DNA of 64,000 nt from Haloterrigena sp. H1 (GTDB taxonomy: Archaea; Halobacteriota; Halobacteria; Halobacteriales; Natrialbaceae): positions 1,302,001-1,366,000 of the forward strand of contig NZ_SMZK01000001.1 in assembly GCF_005938085.1 (NCBI RefSeq), given 5' to 3'. Each line of letters begins with the position of its first letter. Position 1 is the first letter of the stretch. Both the position numbers and the translations under genes were made by a program. Of this stretch, positions 9,339-18,304 are shown in pieces. Below the pieces are notes generated by a model that saw only the letters and a program-made list of their open reading frames with translations, did no database searches and was not told the DNA's origin.

Positions 9339-10151
9339 ATGGCTTCCGAGACAGCGACGAGCGATCAGTGGGAGACTGTCGATTGCAGCCGTAACGATCA
9401 CGTCGGGCGGATCACGCTTGCCCGTCCCGAGGCGATGAATACGTTCAGCACCGACCTCGCGCAGGATCTCGACGCGGCGCTACACGCACTCGACGAGGAC
9501 GACGACGTGCGAGCGATCGTCGTCGACGGCGCGGGCAAGAGCTTCTCGGCCGGCATCGACCTCTCCGAACACGGGGACCACGAGACCGAGTCGGAATACG
9601 AGCAGTGGGTTGGACGGATGGAAGAACCGTTTCACACGCTGACCGAGATGCGAACACCAGTGATCGCCGCGGCCCACGGCCACGCGGCCGCCAACGGGAT
9701 CGGGCTGGTCGCGGCCTGTGATCTGGCCGTCGCCGCCGAAGGTACCAAGTTCGGTGCGACGGCACCCAAGGTCGGCCTGTTCTGTATGGGGCCAGCCGTC
9801 CCGCTGATGAAAGCACTCACCAGAAAACGGTGTCTCGAGCTCATCCTGACCGGCGAACTGATCGACGCCGAAACGGCCCTCGAGTGGGGGCTGATCAATC
9901 GCGTCGCATCCGAAGGCGACCACCTGACGGCAGCGATGGAGCTCGCTGAAACGATCGCACAGAAGAGCCCGATGGGGGTCCAGCTGGGCAAACAGGCGTT
10001 CTACGAGATGGTCGAGCTGGACTACGACGAGGCGCTTGACTACTCGAACGAGCAGTTTGCAACGCTTTGTACGACGGACGACGCAAACGAAGGTATCGCG
10101 GCCTTCCTCGAGGGTGAGCCACTCGCCGCCGACGAGTGGCCCGGCGAGTAA
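9339..10151 (+). CDS. Enoyl-CoA hydratase/isomerase family protein
   Basis: A 270-residue crotonase-fold protein. The oxyanion-hole motifs are visible as SFSAGIDLSEH (first half) and AAAHGHAAANGIGLVAACDLAVAAEG (second half), with the usual PEAMNTFS near the N-terminus. Such enzymes add water to trans-2-enoyl-CoA in fatty-acid or amino-acid breakdown, or carry out related CoA-thioester chemistry. The usual catalytic Glu positions are not clearly conserved (PKVGLFCMGPAVPLM stands where hydratases often have an E), so the exact reaction is open. I chose the ATG at 9339 (MASETATSD); an upstream in-frame start at 9300 would place the TATA-like CATATAG sequence inside the coding region. Confidence 0.85.
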   Translation: MASETATSDQWETVDCSRNDHVGRITLARPEAMNTFSTDLAQDLDAALHALDEDDDVRAIVVDGAGKSFSAGIDLSEHGDHETESEYEQWVGRMEEPFHTLTEMRTPVIAAAHGHAAANGIGLVAACDLAVAAEGTKFGATAPKVGLFCMGPAVPLMKALTRKRCLELILTGELIDAETALEWGLINRVASEGDHLTAAMELAETIAQKSPMGVQLGKQAFYEMVELDYDEALDYSNEQFATLCTTDDANEGIAAFLEGEPLAADEWPGE

Positions 10152-10177
10152 CGACCGCGCGGCCGATTCGATAGCGG

Positions 10178-10438
10178 TTACTGCTCGGCCTCGAGGTCGG
10201 CGTACTCGTCGGGCGTGTACGTCGAGAGTTCGAGGGCGTGGATGTCGGTCGTCATGTGCTCCTCGAGTGCGTCGTAGACCTGCTGGTGTTGCTGAACCAG
10301 CGGCAGGCCCTCGAAGACCGGCGAGACGACCGTCGCGGCGAGGTGGTCCTCGTCGTGTTTGTCGCGGGCATGGGTGACCGTCGCCTCGGCGTCCTCGAGA
10401 TTCGATTCGATGAGTTCCTCGACGGCTGTTGGCTTCAT
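10178..10438 (-). CDS. BolA family protein
   Basis: An 86-residue BolA/YrbA-type protein: MKPTAVEELIESNLEDAEAT, then the characteristic HLAATVVSPVFEGLPLVQQHQQVYDAL. BolA proteins work with monothiol glutaredoxins or Fe-S carriers in iron-sulfur trafficking. The next gene to the right on the same strand is a NifU-type Fe-S scaffold, supporting a shared Fe-S role. The start is at 10436-10438; the longer frame upstream adds a non-conserved hydrophobic leader. It is convergent with the enoyl-CoA hydratase gene. Confidence 0.9.
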   Translation of the reverse strand: MKPTAVEELIESNLEDAEATVTHARDKHDEDHLAATVVSPVFEGLPLVQQHQQVYDALEEHMTTDIHALELSTYTPDEYADLEAEQ

Positions 10439-10504
10439 ACTGGGTGCATACGTGGCTCGAGCCAAAAACGCCGCGGTCGCGGCCAGCGACACGGTGAGTG
10501 GGGC

Positions 10505-10831
10505 TCAGAACGGGACATCCGGCGGCACGTCCGGGCCCGACGAGCCCTGCTCGCCCAGCCCGTCGAGGCCGGTCGTAACGGTGACGTGATCGATCGCGTC
10601 GATCTTGGTCGGGAGCCGCCGCTGGATCGCCTGGGTCGTCATCGGACTGACCCCACAGCCGCTACATGCGCCGCTCAAGTTGATCCCGACGTGGCGCTCC
10701 TCGAGGTCGACCTCGGTGATCGAGGAGTCGCCGCCGTGGCCCTCGATCTGGGGGAAGTTGCGGCGAAGGAACAGCGTGACCGCTTCGCGAACGGCGTCCT
10801 CGGGGGACTGGTCCGACTCGGGCTCGCTCAT
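10505..10831 (-). CDS. NifU C-terminal (Nfu-type) iron-sulfur scaffold protein
   Basis: A 108-residue protein with one NifU C-terminal domain: AVTLFLRRNFPQIEGHGGD followed by LSGACSGCGVSPMT. The CSGC pair is the conserved CxxC that binds a labile 4Fe-4S cluster between two subunits. It probably delivers clusters to apo-proteins in the cytoplasm. It is 66 bases upstream of, and on the same strand as, the BolA gene. The tail after the domain is Gly/Pro-rich and not conserved. The divergent neighbour starts 93 bases away. Confidence 0.9.
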   Translation of the reverse strand: MSEPESDQSPEDAVREAVTLFLRRNFPQIEGHGGDSSITEVDLEERHVGINLSGACSGCGVSPMTTQAIQRRLPTKIDAIDHVTVTTGLDGLGEQGSSGPDVPPDVPF

Positions 10832-10924
10832 GGCTGTGGCGAAGGACTGGAGCGGTATATACTGTCGGGCATCAGCCGTGATCAGGGCGGCGACTTTATG
10901 TCGGCTCGAGACGCCGTCCCCGAT

Positions 10925-11428
10925 ATGTCACTGGCAGCCGAGACGCGCCGGGCAGTCGATCGCCGGCCGTTCCTCCGGACCGCGTTGCGGGCCGGCGTGG
11001 TCAACTACACCGCCGCCGCCCGCGTGCTCGCCGTCGACGGCGAGACCGACGCGATCGCGACGGCGCTGCGCCGCTACGCCGACGAGTTGCCGGCCTACGA
11101 GACCGACTCGCGGGACGTCCGCGTCCGGATGGAAAGCGGGATCGGCCCGCTCGAGGACGCGAGCGACGACGCCGACGCACTCGTGAGGGTCGGCGGGCAG
11201 GCGTTGGGTCCTGTCGGCGGCGATCGGACCGCGATCGTCGCTACCGGCGACGTCGACGCGGCCGCGCTCGCGGCCGTGCTTGCGCGGCTTACCGCCGAGG
11301 GACTGTCGCCGACTGCAGCCGGCGTCGCCGGGGACGCACTGGTGGTCGTGGTCGAGCGACTCGAGGGCGCAAACGCGCTGCGGACGGTCGAGGACGCGCT
11401 CGAGCGTGTGGGTTCGCAGTCCGGATGA
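10925..11428 (+). CDS. Conserved haloarchaeal protein (DUF7523-like)
   Basis: A 167-residue protein: MSLAAETRRAVDRRPFLRTA, then GVVNYTAAARVLAVDGETDAIATALRRYADEL. The first half looks like a helical winged-helix module and the second like an ACT-type ligand-binding fold (repeated ADALVRVGG, AIVATGDVDAAALAAVLARL, ALVVVVERLEGANALRTVEDAL). From memory it fits the haloarchaeal family now called DUF7523. The start at 10925 follows a TATATACTG box at about 10856; an earlier ATG at 10898 is possible. No function is known to me; a regulator responding to a small molecule is only a guess. Confidence 0.75.
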   Translation: MSLAAETRRAVDRRPFLRTALRAGVVNYTAAARVLAVDGETDAIATALRRYADELPAYETDSRDVRVRMESGIGPLEDASDDADALVRVGGQALGPVGGDRTAIVATGDVDAAALAAVLARLTAEGLSPTAAGVAGDALVVVVERLEGANALRTVEDALERVGSQSG

Positions 11429-11511
11429 GGGCACTCGATCGACGAGGGCAGTCGCGGAGGGCTACTTCCGTTGGTTATGGGTTTTTATATTCACACTTTT
11501 TGTGAAGTCAT

Positions 11512-12558
11512 ATGGGGAGATCCCAGGGCCTGTCATTACCGGCAGCCTTCGACGACCTCGATATCGGTATCGTCTTGCGCGACCCGGAAACCGGCGTCGC
11601 CCTCGACGTAAACGATCGGATCGAGGAGTTGTACGGATATTCGCGAGCGGAACTCCTCGAGATGGAAATCGAGGAGTTCACAGCACCGTCGACGAAGTTT
11701 TCCCAGGACGAGGCGGTCAATCGACTGTGCGCTGCTGCTGCCGGCGAGTCGCAGGTGTTCGAATGGCGGATCGAACGGCCCACAGGAGAACTGGTCTGGA
11801 TTCGCGTTCGGCTCAATCGGACGACGATCGACGGCGCCACGTGTATCATCGCCGAAGTTCGAGAGATTACCGAGTACAAGGCTCGAGAACGCCTGTTGCG
11901 TCTCCTCAATCGTGTCGTCCGACACAATCTCCGAAACGAGACGAACGTGCTCATGGGGTATGCTGATCGCCTCAAACAAGCGATCAAGGAAAAGACACTC
12001 GAGGAGGAAGTCGAGACGATCCTCGAGATCGCGTCGGAAATCGGGACGCTGAGCGACTCGATTCGCCAGATCGAGGAGATCGCAACGCCCGACGCGACGC
12101 AGCGTTCGCCCACGGATATCGGCGAGCTGGTTCAGGAGATCGTCGCGGAGGTTCGAGCGGACGATACGGCGGCCGAGATCACCGTCGACGTGCAGGCCGA
12201 CGTCTGTGTAAACGCCGATACGGGCCTCCGCCACGCGATCAGTCACGCCATCGACAACGCGATCGAGCATAACGATCGCGACGTCCCGTCCGTCGAGGTG
12301 TCGGTCGCCATCGATTCGGACACCGAGCAGGCGGAGGTCGTTGTCAGTGACCACGGCCCAGCGATCCAGGACGTGGAGATCAACGTTCTCAAAGAAGATG
12401 TCACGGCGAGTACCACCTACCACGGCTCCGGCGTCGGGCTGTGGGTGATGCAGTGGTGTGTCGACTCGCTCGGTGGCGAGCTCGTCTTCGAGGAGAACAC
12501 ACCCCGTGGTAACGTCGTTCGATTCTTGCTGCCACAGATAGATCGCTCCGAGCCGTAG
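11512..12558 (+). CDS. PAS-domain sensor histidine kinase
   Basis: A 348-residue soluble kinase. A PAS domain occupies about residues 8-125 (FDDLDIGIVLRDPETG to VREITEYKARERLL). A haloarchaeal histidine-kinase core follows, with the phospho-acceptor box RVVRHNLRNETNVLMGYADR (around residue 140). The N-box is HAISHAIDNAIEHND and the G-box is GSGVGLWVMQWCVDSLGG. No membrane segment is visible, so it probably senses a cytoplasmic signal. No response regulator is adjacent, as is usual for the many orphan kinases of haloarchaea. A TATA-like TTTTTATATTC lies about 25-35 bases upstream, implying a short or absent leader. Confidence 0.88.
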   Translation: MGRSQGLSLPAAFDDLDIGIVLRDPETGVALDVNDRIEELYGYSRAELLEMEIEEFTAPSTKFSQDEAVNRLCAAAAGESQVFEWRIERPTGELVWIRVRLNRTTIDGATCIIAEVREITEYKARERLLRLLNRVVRHNLRNETNVLMGYADRLKQAIKEKTLEEEVETILEIASEIGTLSDSIRQIEEIATPDATQRSPTDIGELVQEIVAEVRADDTAAEITVDVQADVCVNADTGLRHAISHAIDNAIEHNDRDVPSVEVSVAIDSDTEQAEVVVSDHGPAIQDVEINVLKEDVTASTTYHGSGVGLWVMQWCVDSLGGELVFEENTPRGNVVRFLLPQIDRSEP

Positions 12559-12651
12559 CGACGGTCAGCACGGCTCGCCGCCGGTACTGGCCCGCCGTCG
12601 CCCCCGGAGGGCATCACACGCTTTAACTTTCAGCCGGGGGAAATGAGCGTA

Positions 12652-14154
12652 ATGACCCTGCACGTGACGAACACGTTGACGGGCGAAAAAGAGCCGTTCG
12701 AGCCACAGGACCCCGAGAACGTCTTGCTCTACTACTGTGGCCTGACGGTCTCGGATCCGCCACATCTGGGCCACGCACGCTCGTGGGTCCACGTCGACGT
12801 CATGCACCGCTGGCTCGAGTACCTCGGTTACGACGTGCGTCACGTCGAGAACTTCACCGACGTCAACGAGAAGATCGTCGCCCGGATCGGCGAGGACGAC
12901 TTAGGCGAGAGCGAAGGCGAGGTGGCCGAGACCTACATCCAGCGGACGATCGACGATATGCGCTCGCTGAACCTCCTGCGTGCGGAGGTCTATCCCCGCG
13001 TGTCCGAGCACGTCCCGGAGATCATCGACCTCGTCGAGACCCTGATCGAGAAGGACTACGCCTACGAGTCCAACGGCTCGGTCTACTTCGACGTGACCAG
13101 CTTCGAGGAGTACGGTAAACTCTCGAACCAGGAACTCGACGAGATCGAGTCCCAGGGCGACCCCGACGAACGCACCGAGAAGCGGAACCCGGCGGATTTC
13201 GCGCTCTGGAAGGCCGACGGGGTCGACCCCGACGCGATCGACGAACACAGCCACGAGGGCGTCGACCACGGGGAGACCCCGCCCGAAGGCCTGACCTGGG
13301 ACTCGCCGTGGGGCGAGGGCCGGCCCGGCTGGCACATCGAGTGCTCGGCGATGAGCATGACCCATCTGGGCGAGACGCTCGACCTCCACGTCGGCGGCCG
13401 GGATCTGGTCTTCCCGCATCACGAAAACGAGATCGCCCAATCCGAAGCCGCGACCGACCAGCAGTTCGCCAACTACTGGCTCCACTGTGAACTGTTCCAG
13501 ATGGACGACGAGAAGATGTCCTCGAGTCTGGGCAACTTCGTCACCGTCGACGAGGCGATCGACCGCTGGGGGACGAACGTCATGCGGACGTTCCTGACCG
13601 CAGGGTCGTACAACAGCAAACAGCTGTACGCCGACGAGACGATTTCCGAGGCCGAAGAACGGTGGGATCAGCTCGAGCGCGCCTACGAGGCCGCCGTCGA
13701 CGTACTGGATTCGCCGCAGGCAAGTTCGAAGGTCGACGACGCGACGTTGCGCGACGAGATCGACGACGCACGCGCGGCGTTTACGACTGCGATGAACGAC
13801 GACTTCAACACCCGCGAGGCACAGTCCGCGCTGCTGTCGGTCGCGACGGCGATCAACCGCCATCTCGAGGCGGTCGACGCCGAGGACAGCTCCGATTACC
13901 GCGGACTTCGACGCGCCGTCGAGACGCTCGAGGAACTGGGCGACGTCTTGGGCCTCTCCTTTACGGGCGAGACGACGGGCTCGGCCACGCTCGCCGGCGA
14001 CGTCGTGGAACTCATCCTCGACGTGCGCGAGGCCGAACGCGACGCTGGCAACTACGACCGCGCCGACGAACTGCGCGACGAACTCGAGGCGCTCGGCATC
14101 GAAGTGCAGGACACCGACGAGGGGGCTACCTACCGGCTTCCGTCGGGCGAGTGA
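12652..14154 (+). CDS. cysS: Cysteinyl-tRNA synthetase
   Basis: A class I aminoacyl-tRNA synthetase of about 500 residues that charges tRNA-Cys. The HIGH-type motif appears as PPHLGHARSWVHVD (around residue 40). The KMSKS motif appears as DEKMSSSLGN (around 295). Zinc-binding residues include the Cys in YYCGLTVSD and the later WHIECSAMS and HHENEIAQSEAA segments. The C-terminal helical anticodon domain carries ADELRDELEALGIEVQD. I took the ATG at 12652 (MTLHVTNTLTG), the usual family start; an ATG nine bases earlier (12643) is equally close to a GGGGGAA purine run. It is monocistronic between two sensor kinases. Confidence 0.95.
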   Translation: MTLHVTNTLTGEKEPFEPQDPENVLLYYCGLTVSDPPHLGHARSWVHVDVMHRWLEYLGYDVRHVENFTDVNEKIVARIGEDDLGESEGEVAETYIQRTIDDMRSLNLLRAEVYPRVSEHVPEIIDLVETLIEKDYAYESNGSVYFDVTSFEEYGKLSNQELDEIESQGDPDERTEKRNPADFALWKADGVDPDAIDEHSHEGVDHGETPPEGLTWDSPWGEGRPGWHIECSAMSMTHLGETLDLHVGGRDLVFPHHENEIAQSEAATDQQFANYWLHCELFQMDDEKMSSSLGNFVTVDEAIDRWGTNVMRTFLTAGSYNSKQLYADETISEAEERWDQLERAYEAAVDVLDSPQASSKVDDATLRDEIDDARAAFTTAMNDDFNTREAQSALLSVATAINRHLEAVDAEDSSDYRGLRRAVETLEELGDVLGLSFTGETTGSATLAGDVVELILDVREAERDAGNYDRADELRDELEALGIEVQDTDEGATYRLPSGE

Positions 14155-14155
14155 G

Positions 14156-14207
14156 ACGGTCTGCTGTCACACAATGCTGGTTGATCGAGTCGTCCGACAG
14201 TAACGCA
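14156..14207. repeat. Degenerate family B/A repeat end downstream of cysS
   Basis: ACGGTCTGCTGTCAC (14156-14170) begins two bases after the cysS stop and matches the end of the family B element at 818. About 30 bases on, GTCCGACAGTAAC matches the right end of the 110-bp family A element. It looks like a decayed hybrid or nested remnant. It may also act as a transcription-end hairpin, though the arms no longer pair well. Confidence 0.4.
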
Positions 14208-14284
14208 CCGTCAGGCCACACATCGTGACAACCAGATTACCTATAACCTGTCTGCTAAAGTGGATGGCGCTTATCTAGATTATA

Positions 14285-15415
14285 ATGACTGATTCTCGCT
14301 CGGTCGTCACCGCTGGGTTCGATGCCTTACCTGCACACGTGGCGATCCTTGACGATTCGGGGGAGATCATCTACACGAACAGTTCGTGGGACGCGTTCGG
14401 TGACGAACAGGGGCTGCCCGAAGACGCGGGTGGGGTCGGGACGAACTATCTGGCGGTCTGCGAAGCCAGTGAGCGCGACGATGAGGCAAAAGAGACGGCA
14501 CGAGGAGTTCGAGCGGTCGCGGCTGGCGACTGCGAAGAGTTCTCGCTCGAGTACCCCTGTCACACGCCCAACCACAAGCGTTGGTTCGTCATGCGGGCGA
14601 CGCCGTACGACCACGAGGGTGAACGGTTCGTGCTCGTCATGCACGTCGATATCACCGAGCGACATCAACTCGAGCAGCGAACCCAGGCGCAGGCCGAACG
14701 CATGGAGTCGTTCGCGAGACTGCTCTCACACGACCTTCGAAACCCGCTGTCGGTCGCACTGGCAGAGGCTCACACTCTCGAACAAGACGATGATGTCGAC
14801 CTCGAGGCCGATGACGGCAGCCGCAGTCAGTTACGCTCGTCACTCGAGCGCATGGAGTCGATCATCGACGATGCGCTGGCACTCGTGGCAATCGACGAAG
14901 TCGCGGCGGACGAACTGGCGGTGATCCCGCTCGCGACGGCAGTCGAGGGCGCGTGGAAACACGTCCACACGGAGTCGGCGACCTTTTCAGTCACCGGAAC
15001 CGTCGCGATCAGGGCCAACGAGTCGCTGGTGAGCCATCTCTTCGAGAACTTCTTTCGGAACGCGATCGAACACGCCGGCGACGACGTGACTGTCGAGGTC
15101 GGCCCGCTCGAGCGGTCGAGTACCGACGGTGGGGGAGACACTGTGCTTGACGGGTTCTACGTCGAAGACGACGGCCCGGGGATTCCGCCCGACCGCCGCG
15201 AACGGGTGTTCGAATCGGGGTATTCGGCCGACAGTAGTGAGACGGGCGAGTCGGGGCACACGCAGTCGGCACAGGCTGCCGAGGGCGGCTCCGGTTTCGG
15301 GCTCGCGATCGTTCGCGAGGTCGTCGACGCACATGGTTGGTCAGTATCGGTGACGGCAGGCCAGAACGACGGTGCTAGATTCGAGATCCGAGGCGTCTCG
15401 ATGCGCGAACTGTAG
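14285..15415 (+). CDS. PAS-domain sensor histidine kinase
   Basis: A 376-residue kinase with a PAS domain (about residues 12-125: LPAHVAILDDSGEIIYTNSS to VMHVDITERHQLE). Its histidine-kinase core has H-box FARLLSHDLRNPLSVALAEA (around 145), N-box LFENFFRNAIEHAGDD, the acidic DGPGIPPDRRERVFESG block and G-box GSGFGLAIVREVVDAHGW. It differs from the kinase at 11512 in having the SHDLRNP type of H-box. There are no transmembrane segments. The stop lies three bases from the stop of the convergent presenilin-type gene. A TATA-like TTATCTAGATTATA precedes the ATG closely, suggesting a nearly leaderless transcript. Confidence 0.88.
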   Translation: MTDSRSVVTAGFDALPAHVAILDDSGEIIYTNSSWDAFGDEQGLPEDAGGVGTNYLAVCEASERDDEAKETARGVRAVAAGDCEEFSLEYPCHTPNHKRWFVMRATPYDHEGERFVLVMHVDITERHQLEQRTQAQAERMESFARLLSHDLRNPLSVALAEAHTLEQDDDVDLEADDGSRSQLRSSLERMESIIDDALALVAIDEVAADELAVIPLATAVEGAWKHVHTESATFSVTGTVAIRANESLVSHLFENFFRNAIEHAGDDVTVEVGPLERSSTDGGGDTVLDGFYVEDDGPGIPPDRRERVFESGYSADSSETGESGHTQSAQAAEGGSGFGLAIVREVVDAHGWSVSVTAGQNDGARFEIRGVSMREL

Positions 15416-15417
15416 TT

Positions 15418-16446
15418 CTAGAATCCGAGTGCCGTGGCGATCGAAAGTCCGCTCGCGAGCGCGCCGAGCAGGTAGCCACCGATCGCGCCGCCGTTGAGCA
15501 ACGGCAATCCGGCGTGGGGGCGTCCTTTGAGGACCATATACATGAGCACGAGCAGGCCGGCGATCGTCCCCACCAGCGCGCCGAGTGCGGGCAGGTTCAA
15601 CGCGATCAGGGGTACCGATAGCGTCTCGATCTCGAGGAACGCTGCGGCGCTGGCGACGAGAATCGACGGGATGACGGCGTCGCCGAGGCCGATAAACAGG
15701 GCATCACGCTCGAGGGCACCCTGGTCTGTGTCAGCACCGGAGTCGACGTTAGTATCGGGTTCAGTACCGCCGTCGGCGGCGCTTGCCTCGGCGTCGCGGT
15801 CGTCCTCGAGCACGTCGTCAGTGCTGCCGGCCGCGAGGTAGGAATAGGACAGCGTCATCGGGACGACGAGGACGACAGGGATCTTGAGGTCCATCACACC
15901 TTCGGCGAGGTCGAGCATGTGTTCGGTGCCGTAGACACTGATGGCGTCGTAGACCGCGAGCACTGCGAGCAACAGCAGCGCCGGCAGGAGGCCGAAGCTG
16001 ATCCCGAACAGGGCGGCAGCACCGGCACCCATCACGACGCCCGTCGCGTCGATGACGTACCACTCGGGGTAGACCCACAGCGCCGCGCCGACGGCCAGCG
16101 CAGCGACGATCGCGAGTGCGTCGGCCACACCCGAACCGACCAGCGGTGCGAGCAACGCCGGGACGAGTTCAACGAAGACGTACCACGAGATCATCACGCT
16201 GACGCCGACGATCAGCAGCCGGATGAGCCACTCGAGGTCGTACTTGAAGGCTGCGAGCATCAGCCCGGTTGCGACGAGCATCACCCCGAAGTAGAGGATA
16301 CTGTTGGTCGGGTTCTGAGGATCCTCGACGGCTTGCCGGCCCGATTCGGTGAAGGGGTCGATCAGCGCCAGCGCGCCGAGCTGGACGCCGAGGAAGAGCA
16401 GAACCGTCGTGCCGACGGCGACGAGGACCCGCGTCCGATCGTTCAT
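15418..16446 (-). CDS. Presenilin-type intramembrane aspartyl protease
   Basis: A 342-residue polytopic protein of peptidase family A22 (archaeal presenilin/signal-peptide-peptidase homologue), which cleaves proteins within the membrane. The two catalytic aspartates are visible in AVYDAISVYG (Asp167) and IGLGDAVIPS (Asp256), the YD and GxGD signatures. A PLLNGG segment near residue 315 stands for the PAL motif. About nine hydrophobic helices are present, with an acidic hydrophilic loop (residues 207-250) between the catalytic helices, as in the family. I chose MNDRTRVLVA at 16446 over an upstream start with a basic non-conserved leader. The neighbouring gar1-srp19 pair reads the same way, 94 bases upstream. 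Confidence 0.9.
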   Translation of the reverse strand: MNDRTRVLVAVGTTVLLFLGVQLGALALIDPFTESGRQAVEDPQNPTNSILYFGVMLVATGLMLAAFKYDLEWLIRLLIVGVSVMISWYVFVELVPALLAPLVGSGVADALAIVAALAVGAALWVYPEWYVIDATGVVMGAGAAALFGISFGLLPALLLLAVLAVYDAISVYGTEHMLDLAEGVMDLKIPVVLVVPMTLSYSYLAAGSTDDVLEDDRDAEASAADGGTEPDTNVDSGADTDQGALERDALFIGLGDAVIPSILVASAAAFLEIETLSVPLIALNLPALGALVGTIAGLLVLMYMVLKGRPHAGLPLLNGGAIGGYLLGALASGLSIATALGF

Positions 16447-16540
16447 GCCGCGGCGTTTGCACCCCGTTCGTATTGGCTTTTCCACTCCGGGTCGGCGACG
16501 AGTCGTCGCCGACGGTCGAACCCGACACGCGGCAGCGACG

Positions 16541-16789
16541 CTACCGCGCGTACAGCGTCGACCCCACCAGCGACGGTAGGTGGACGTCGTCGTCGGGCGT
16601 CACCGCCAGATAGGGCCGCGAGACGGGCCCGAAGACGTCGACGACGCGGCCGACCTCCTCGAGCGAGTCGTCGAGGACGGTCGTCCCGATCTCGTCGCGG
16701 AACTCCGAAGACGCATCGTCGTCCGTTTCGTCCGCGCGGAGTACTGCGAGCCCCTGTGCCGTGCGGACGACCGCGCCAACCCGGCGCAT
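16541..16789 (-). CDS. Gar1-like H/ACA ribonucleoprotein subunit
   Basis: An 82-residue protein: MRRVGAVVRTAQGLAVLRAD, ending VGRVVDVFGPVSRPYLAVTP and VGSTLYAR. This is the compact beta-barrel of archaeal Gar1, a subunit of the H/ACA guide RNP that makes pseudouridine in rRNA. VVDVFGPVSRPYL is the most telling segment. It begins one base after the stop of srp19, and this srp19-gar1 pair is a common archaeal arrangement. The start was fixed at 16787-16789 by that junction. Confidence 0.9.
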   Translation of the reverse strand: MRRVGAVVRTAQGLAVLRADETDDDASSEFRDEIGTTVLDDSLEEVGRVVDVFGPVSRPYLAVTPDDDVHLPSLVGSTLYAR

Positions 16790-16790
16790 C

Positions 16791-17072
16791 TCACTCGCGC
16801 ATCGCGACGACGTACGCCGCGACGGCTTGCACGAGGTCGTTTTTCGTCGAGTCGTCGGCCCCGCGGACGACGACCCGGCCCCGGTCGGCCCAGTTCTCCC
16901 GGGAGTAGGCCTTGTCCCGCTCGATCGTGGCGTCGTACCCGATCTGCTGGACGGCCTTCGCGATCTCGTCGACCGTCGGTTCTTCGACTGCCAAGTCCTG
17001 GGACACGCGCCGTCCGTCGCTCCGCGAGAGGTCCGCATCGAGATAGGCGGGCCAGATGACGTTCTCGACCAT
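16791..17072 (-). CDS. srp19: Signal recognition particle 19 kDa protein
   Basis: A 93-residue SRP19. It binds the S-domain of 7S RNA and helps recruit SRP54 for co-translational targeting. The family pattern is clear: [40 protein letters not shown] and a lysine/arginine-poor haloarchaeal C-terminus [20 protein letters not shown]. The start at 17072 matches the family; an in-frame upstream start would add [13 protein letters not shown]. It is the first gene of the srp19-gar1 unit. Confidence 0.93.
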   Translation of the reverse strand: MVENVIWPAYLDADLSRSDGRRVSQDLAVEEPTVDEIAKAVQQIGYDATIERDKAYSRENWADRGRVVVRGADDSTKNDLVQAVAAYVVAMRE

Positions 17073-17179
17073 GCGCCCCTCTGGGCGGTCCGGCGAGTAA
17101 ACCCTTTTCAAAACGATACGTCGGACGCCGCCGTCGCTCAGACTCGAGAACGCCGGCCACGCGGTCCCGACTGTCCGTG

Positions 17180-18244
17180 TTATCGTCGCCGTGCGATGAT
17201 GCCGGCGGCAGCGAGCATGGCGATGAGAGCGGCGGGAACGCCGAATCCGGGTATACTGTCGGTTTGCTGGTCGTCCGATGGGGTGTCGTCCTCGGGTGCG
17301 GCGTCGAGTTCCTCGTTCGCCGCTTCGTAGGCCTCCGGATGGACCGTCTTGACGATGTGAGTAATCGCGTAGACGACCCGCGGCGCGGGCTGGCTGATGT
17401 AGTTTGCCTTCACCGGGAGGACGTTGTCGTTCTGGTAGGCGGGCGTCGCCGTGATCGACTCGTGGATCGGGACCTGCTCTCGGTCGTTGGGATAGATTAT
17501 CCAGGCGGGGCTCTCGTCGACGACTGTTTCGGGGTTGATCTGGTTGTATGACTGGACACCCGCCTCCGCTGCGATGTTCGTCATGCCAGCCGTCGTCAGG
17601 GCCTCGTTGATGAACGTTCCCGACCCGGCGGTGTATCCATCACCCATCGCGTAGTACGCCGTCGGGCGGTCCGCCCCCTCGAGTGTCCGTTCGACGATTT
17701 CGAGTTGCTCGTTCATCCAGGTGATCGTCTCTTCGGCACCGTCACACTCGCCGGTGAGTTTGCCAGCCGTCCGGACGTTTTCACGAACGTCGTCGAGCGA
17801 TTCGGCGTCGCTGAACTGATAGACGGTAAGGCCCGCGTTCCGAAGCTGTTCGATGTCGCCGTCCTTCGTCGCGTTCGCCGCTAACACGAGGTCGGGATCG
17901 AGGTTGACAACCCGCTCGTGCTTGACCGTCCAGCCGTCACCGACGTTCACACGGTCTCCGCGGTCGAAATCGCTGGTTGCGTAGCTGTAGGGCAGTCCCA
18001 CGAGACGGTCCTCGGCACCGATTTCGTACACCGTCTGGGTGTCGCTGGCCTGCAGCGTGACGATCGAGTCGGGTCGCTCCTCGAGCGTGATGGTCGTGCC
18101 CGTCGCATCGGTCAGCTCGAGCGGGAACTCACACGTTACGTCGACGGTCGATTCAGTGTCGGCGTTCGACTGCCCGGCGGCGGCGGGCGCGAACGCAGAA
18201 ACAACAAGTAGAAGGGCTAACAGGACGGTTATGTGGCGTCGCAT
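17180..18244 (-). CDS. btuF: BtuF-like periplasmic substrate-binding protein with C-terminal membrane anchor
   Basis: A 354-residue exported binding protein. A Sec-type signal peptide ([20 protein letters not shown]) is followed by the two-lobed helical-backbone fold of class III binding proteins. Segments include [20 protein letters not shown], the [20 protein letters not shown] block and [20 protein letters not shown]. The C-terminus is an acidic/Thr-rich linker ending in [22 protein letters not shown], a PGF-CTERM anchor processed by archaeosortase. It delivers vitamin B12/corrinoid (or a similar chelate) to the permease encoded divergently by btuC. The assignment to B12 rests on the BtuFCD layout and similarity to haloarchaeal BtuF; siderophores are an alternative. 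Confidence 0.87.
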   Translation of the reverse strand: MRRHITVLLALLLVVSAFAPAAAGQSNADTESTVDVTCEFPLELTDATGTTITLEERPDSIVTLQASDTQTVYEIGAEDRLVGLPYSYATSDFDRGDRVNVGDGWTVKHERVVNLDPDLVLAANATKDGDIEQLRNAGLTVYQFSDAESLDDVRENVRTAGKLTGECDGAEETITWMNEQLEIVERTLEGADRPTAYYAMGDGYTAGSGTFINEALTTAGMTNIAAEAGVQSYNQINPETVVDESPAWIIYPNDREQVPIHESITATPAYQNDNVLPVKANYISQPAPRVVYAITHIVKTVHPEAYEAANEELDAAPEDDTPSDDQQTDSIPGFGVPAALIAMLAAAGIIARRR

Positions 18245-18304
18245 CGCTCTCACCTCACTGCTACTTCAACAAATATTTGCCTACTGCAAGGCAGGTTGGT
18301 GCGT
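18245..18304. promoter_or_regulatory. Divergent btuF / btuCD promoter region
   Basis: Only 60 bases separate the two divergent start codons. The centre holds CAAATATTTG (18270-18279), a perfect 10-bp palindrome that can serve as an AT-rich TATA-like box in both directions. No B12 riboswitch fits in this space, so control is probably by a transcription factor binding here. Confidence 0.5.

Noticed and set aside
10856..10876. ATACTGTCGGGCATCAG as a third full family A element
   Set aside because: It matches only the first ten or so bases of the end, with no right end within 200 bases. It probably overlaps a TATA box by chance or is a very old remnant.
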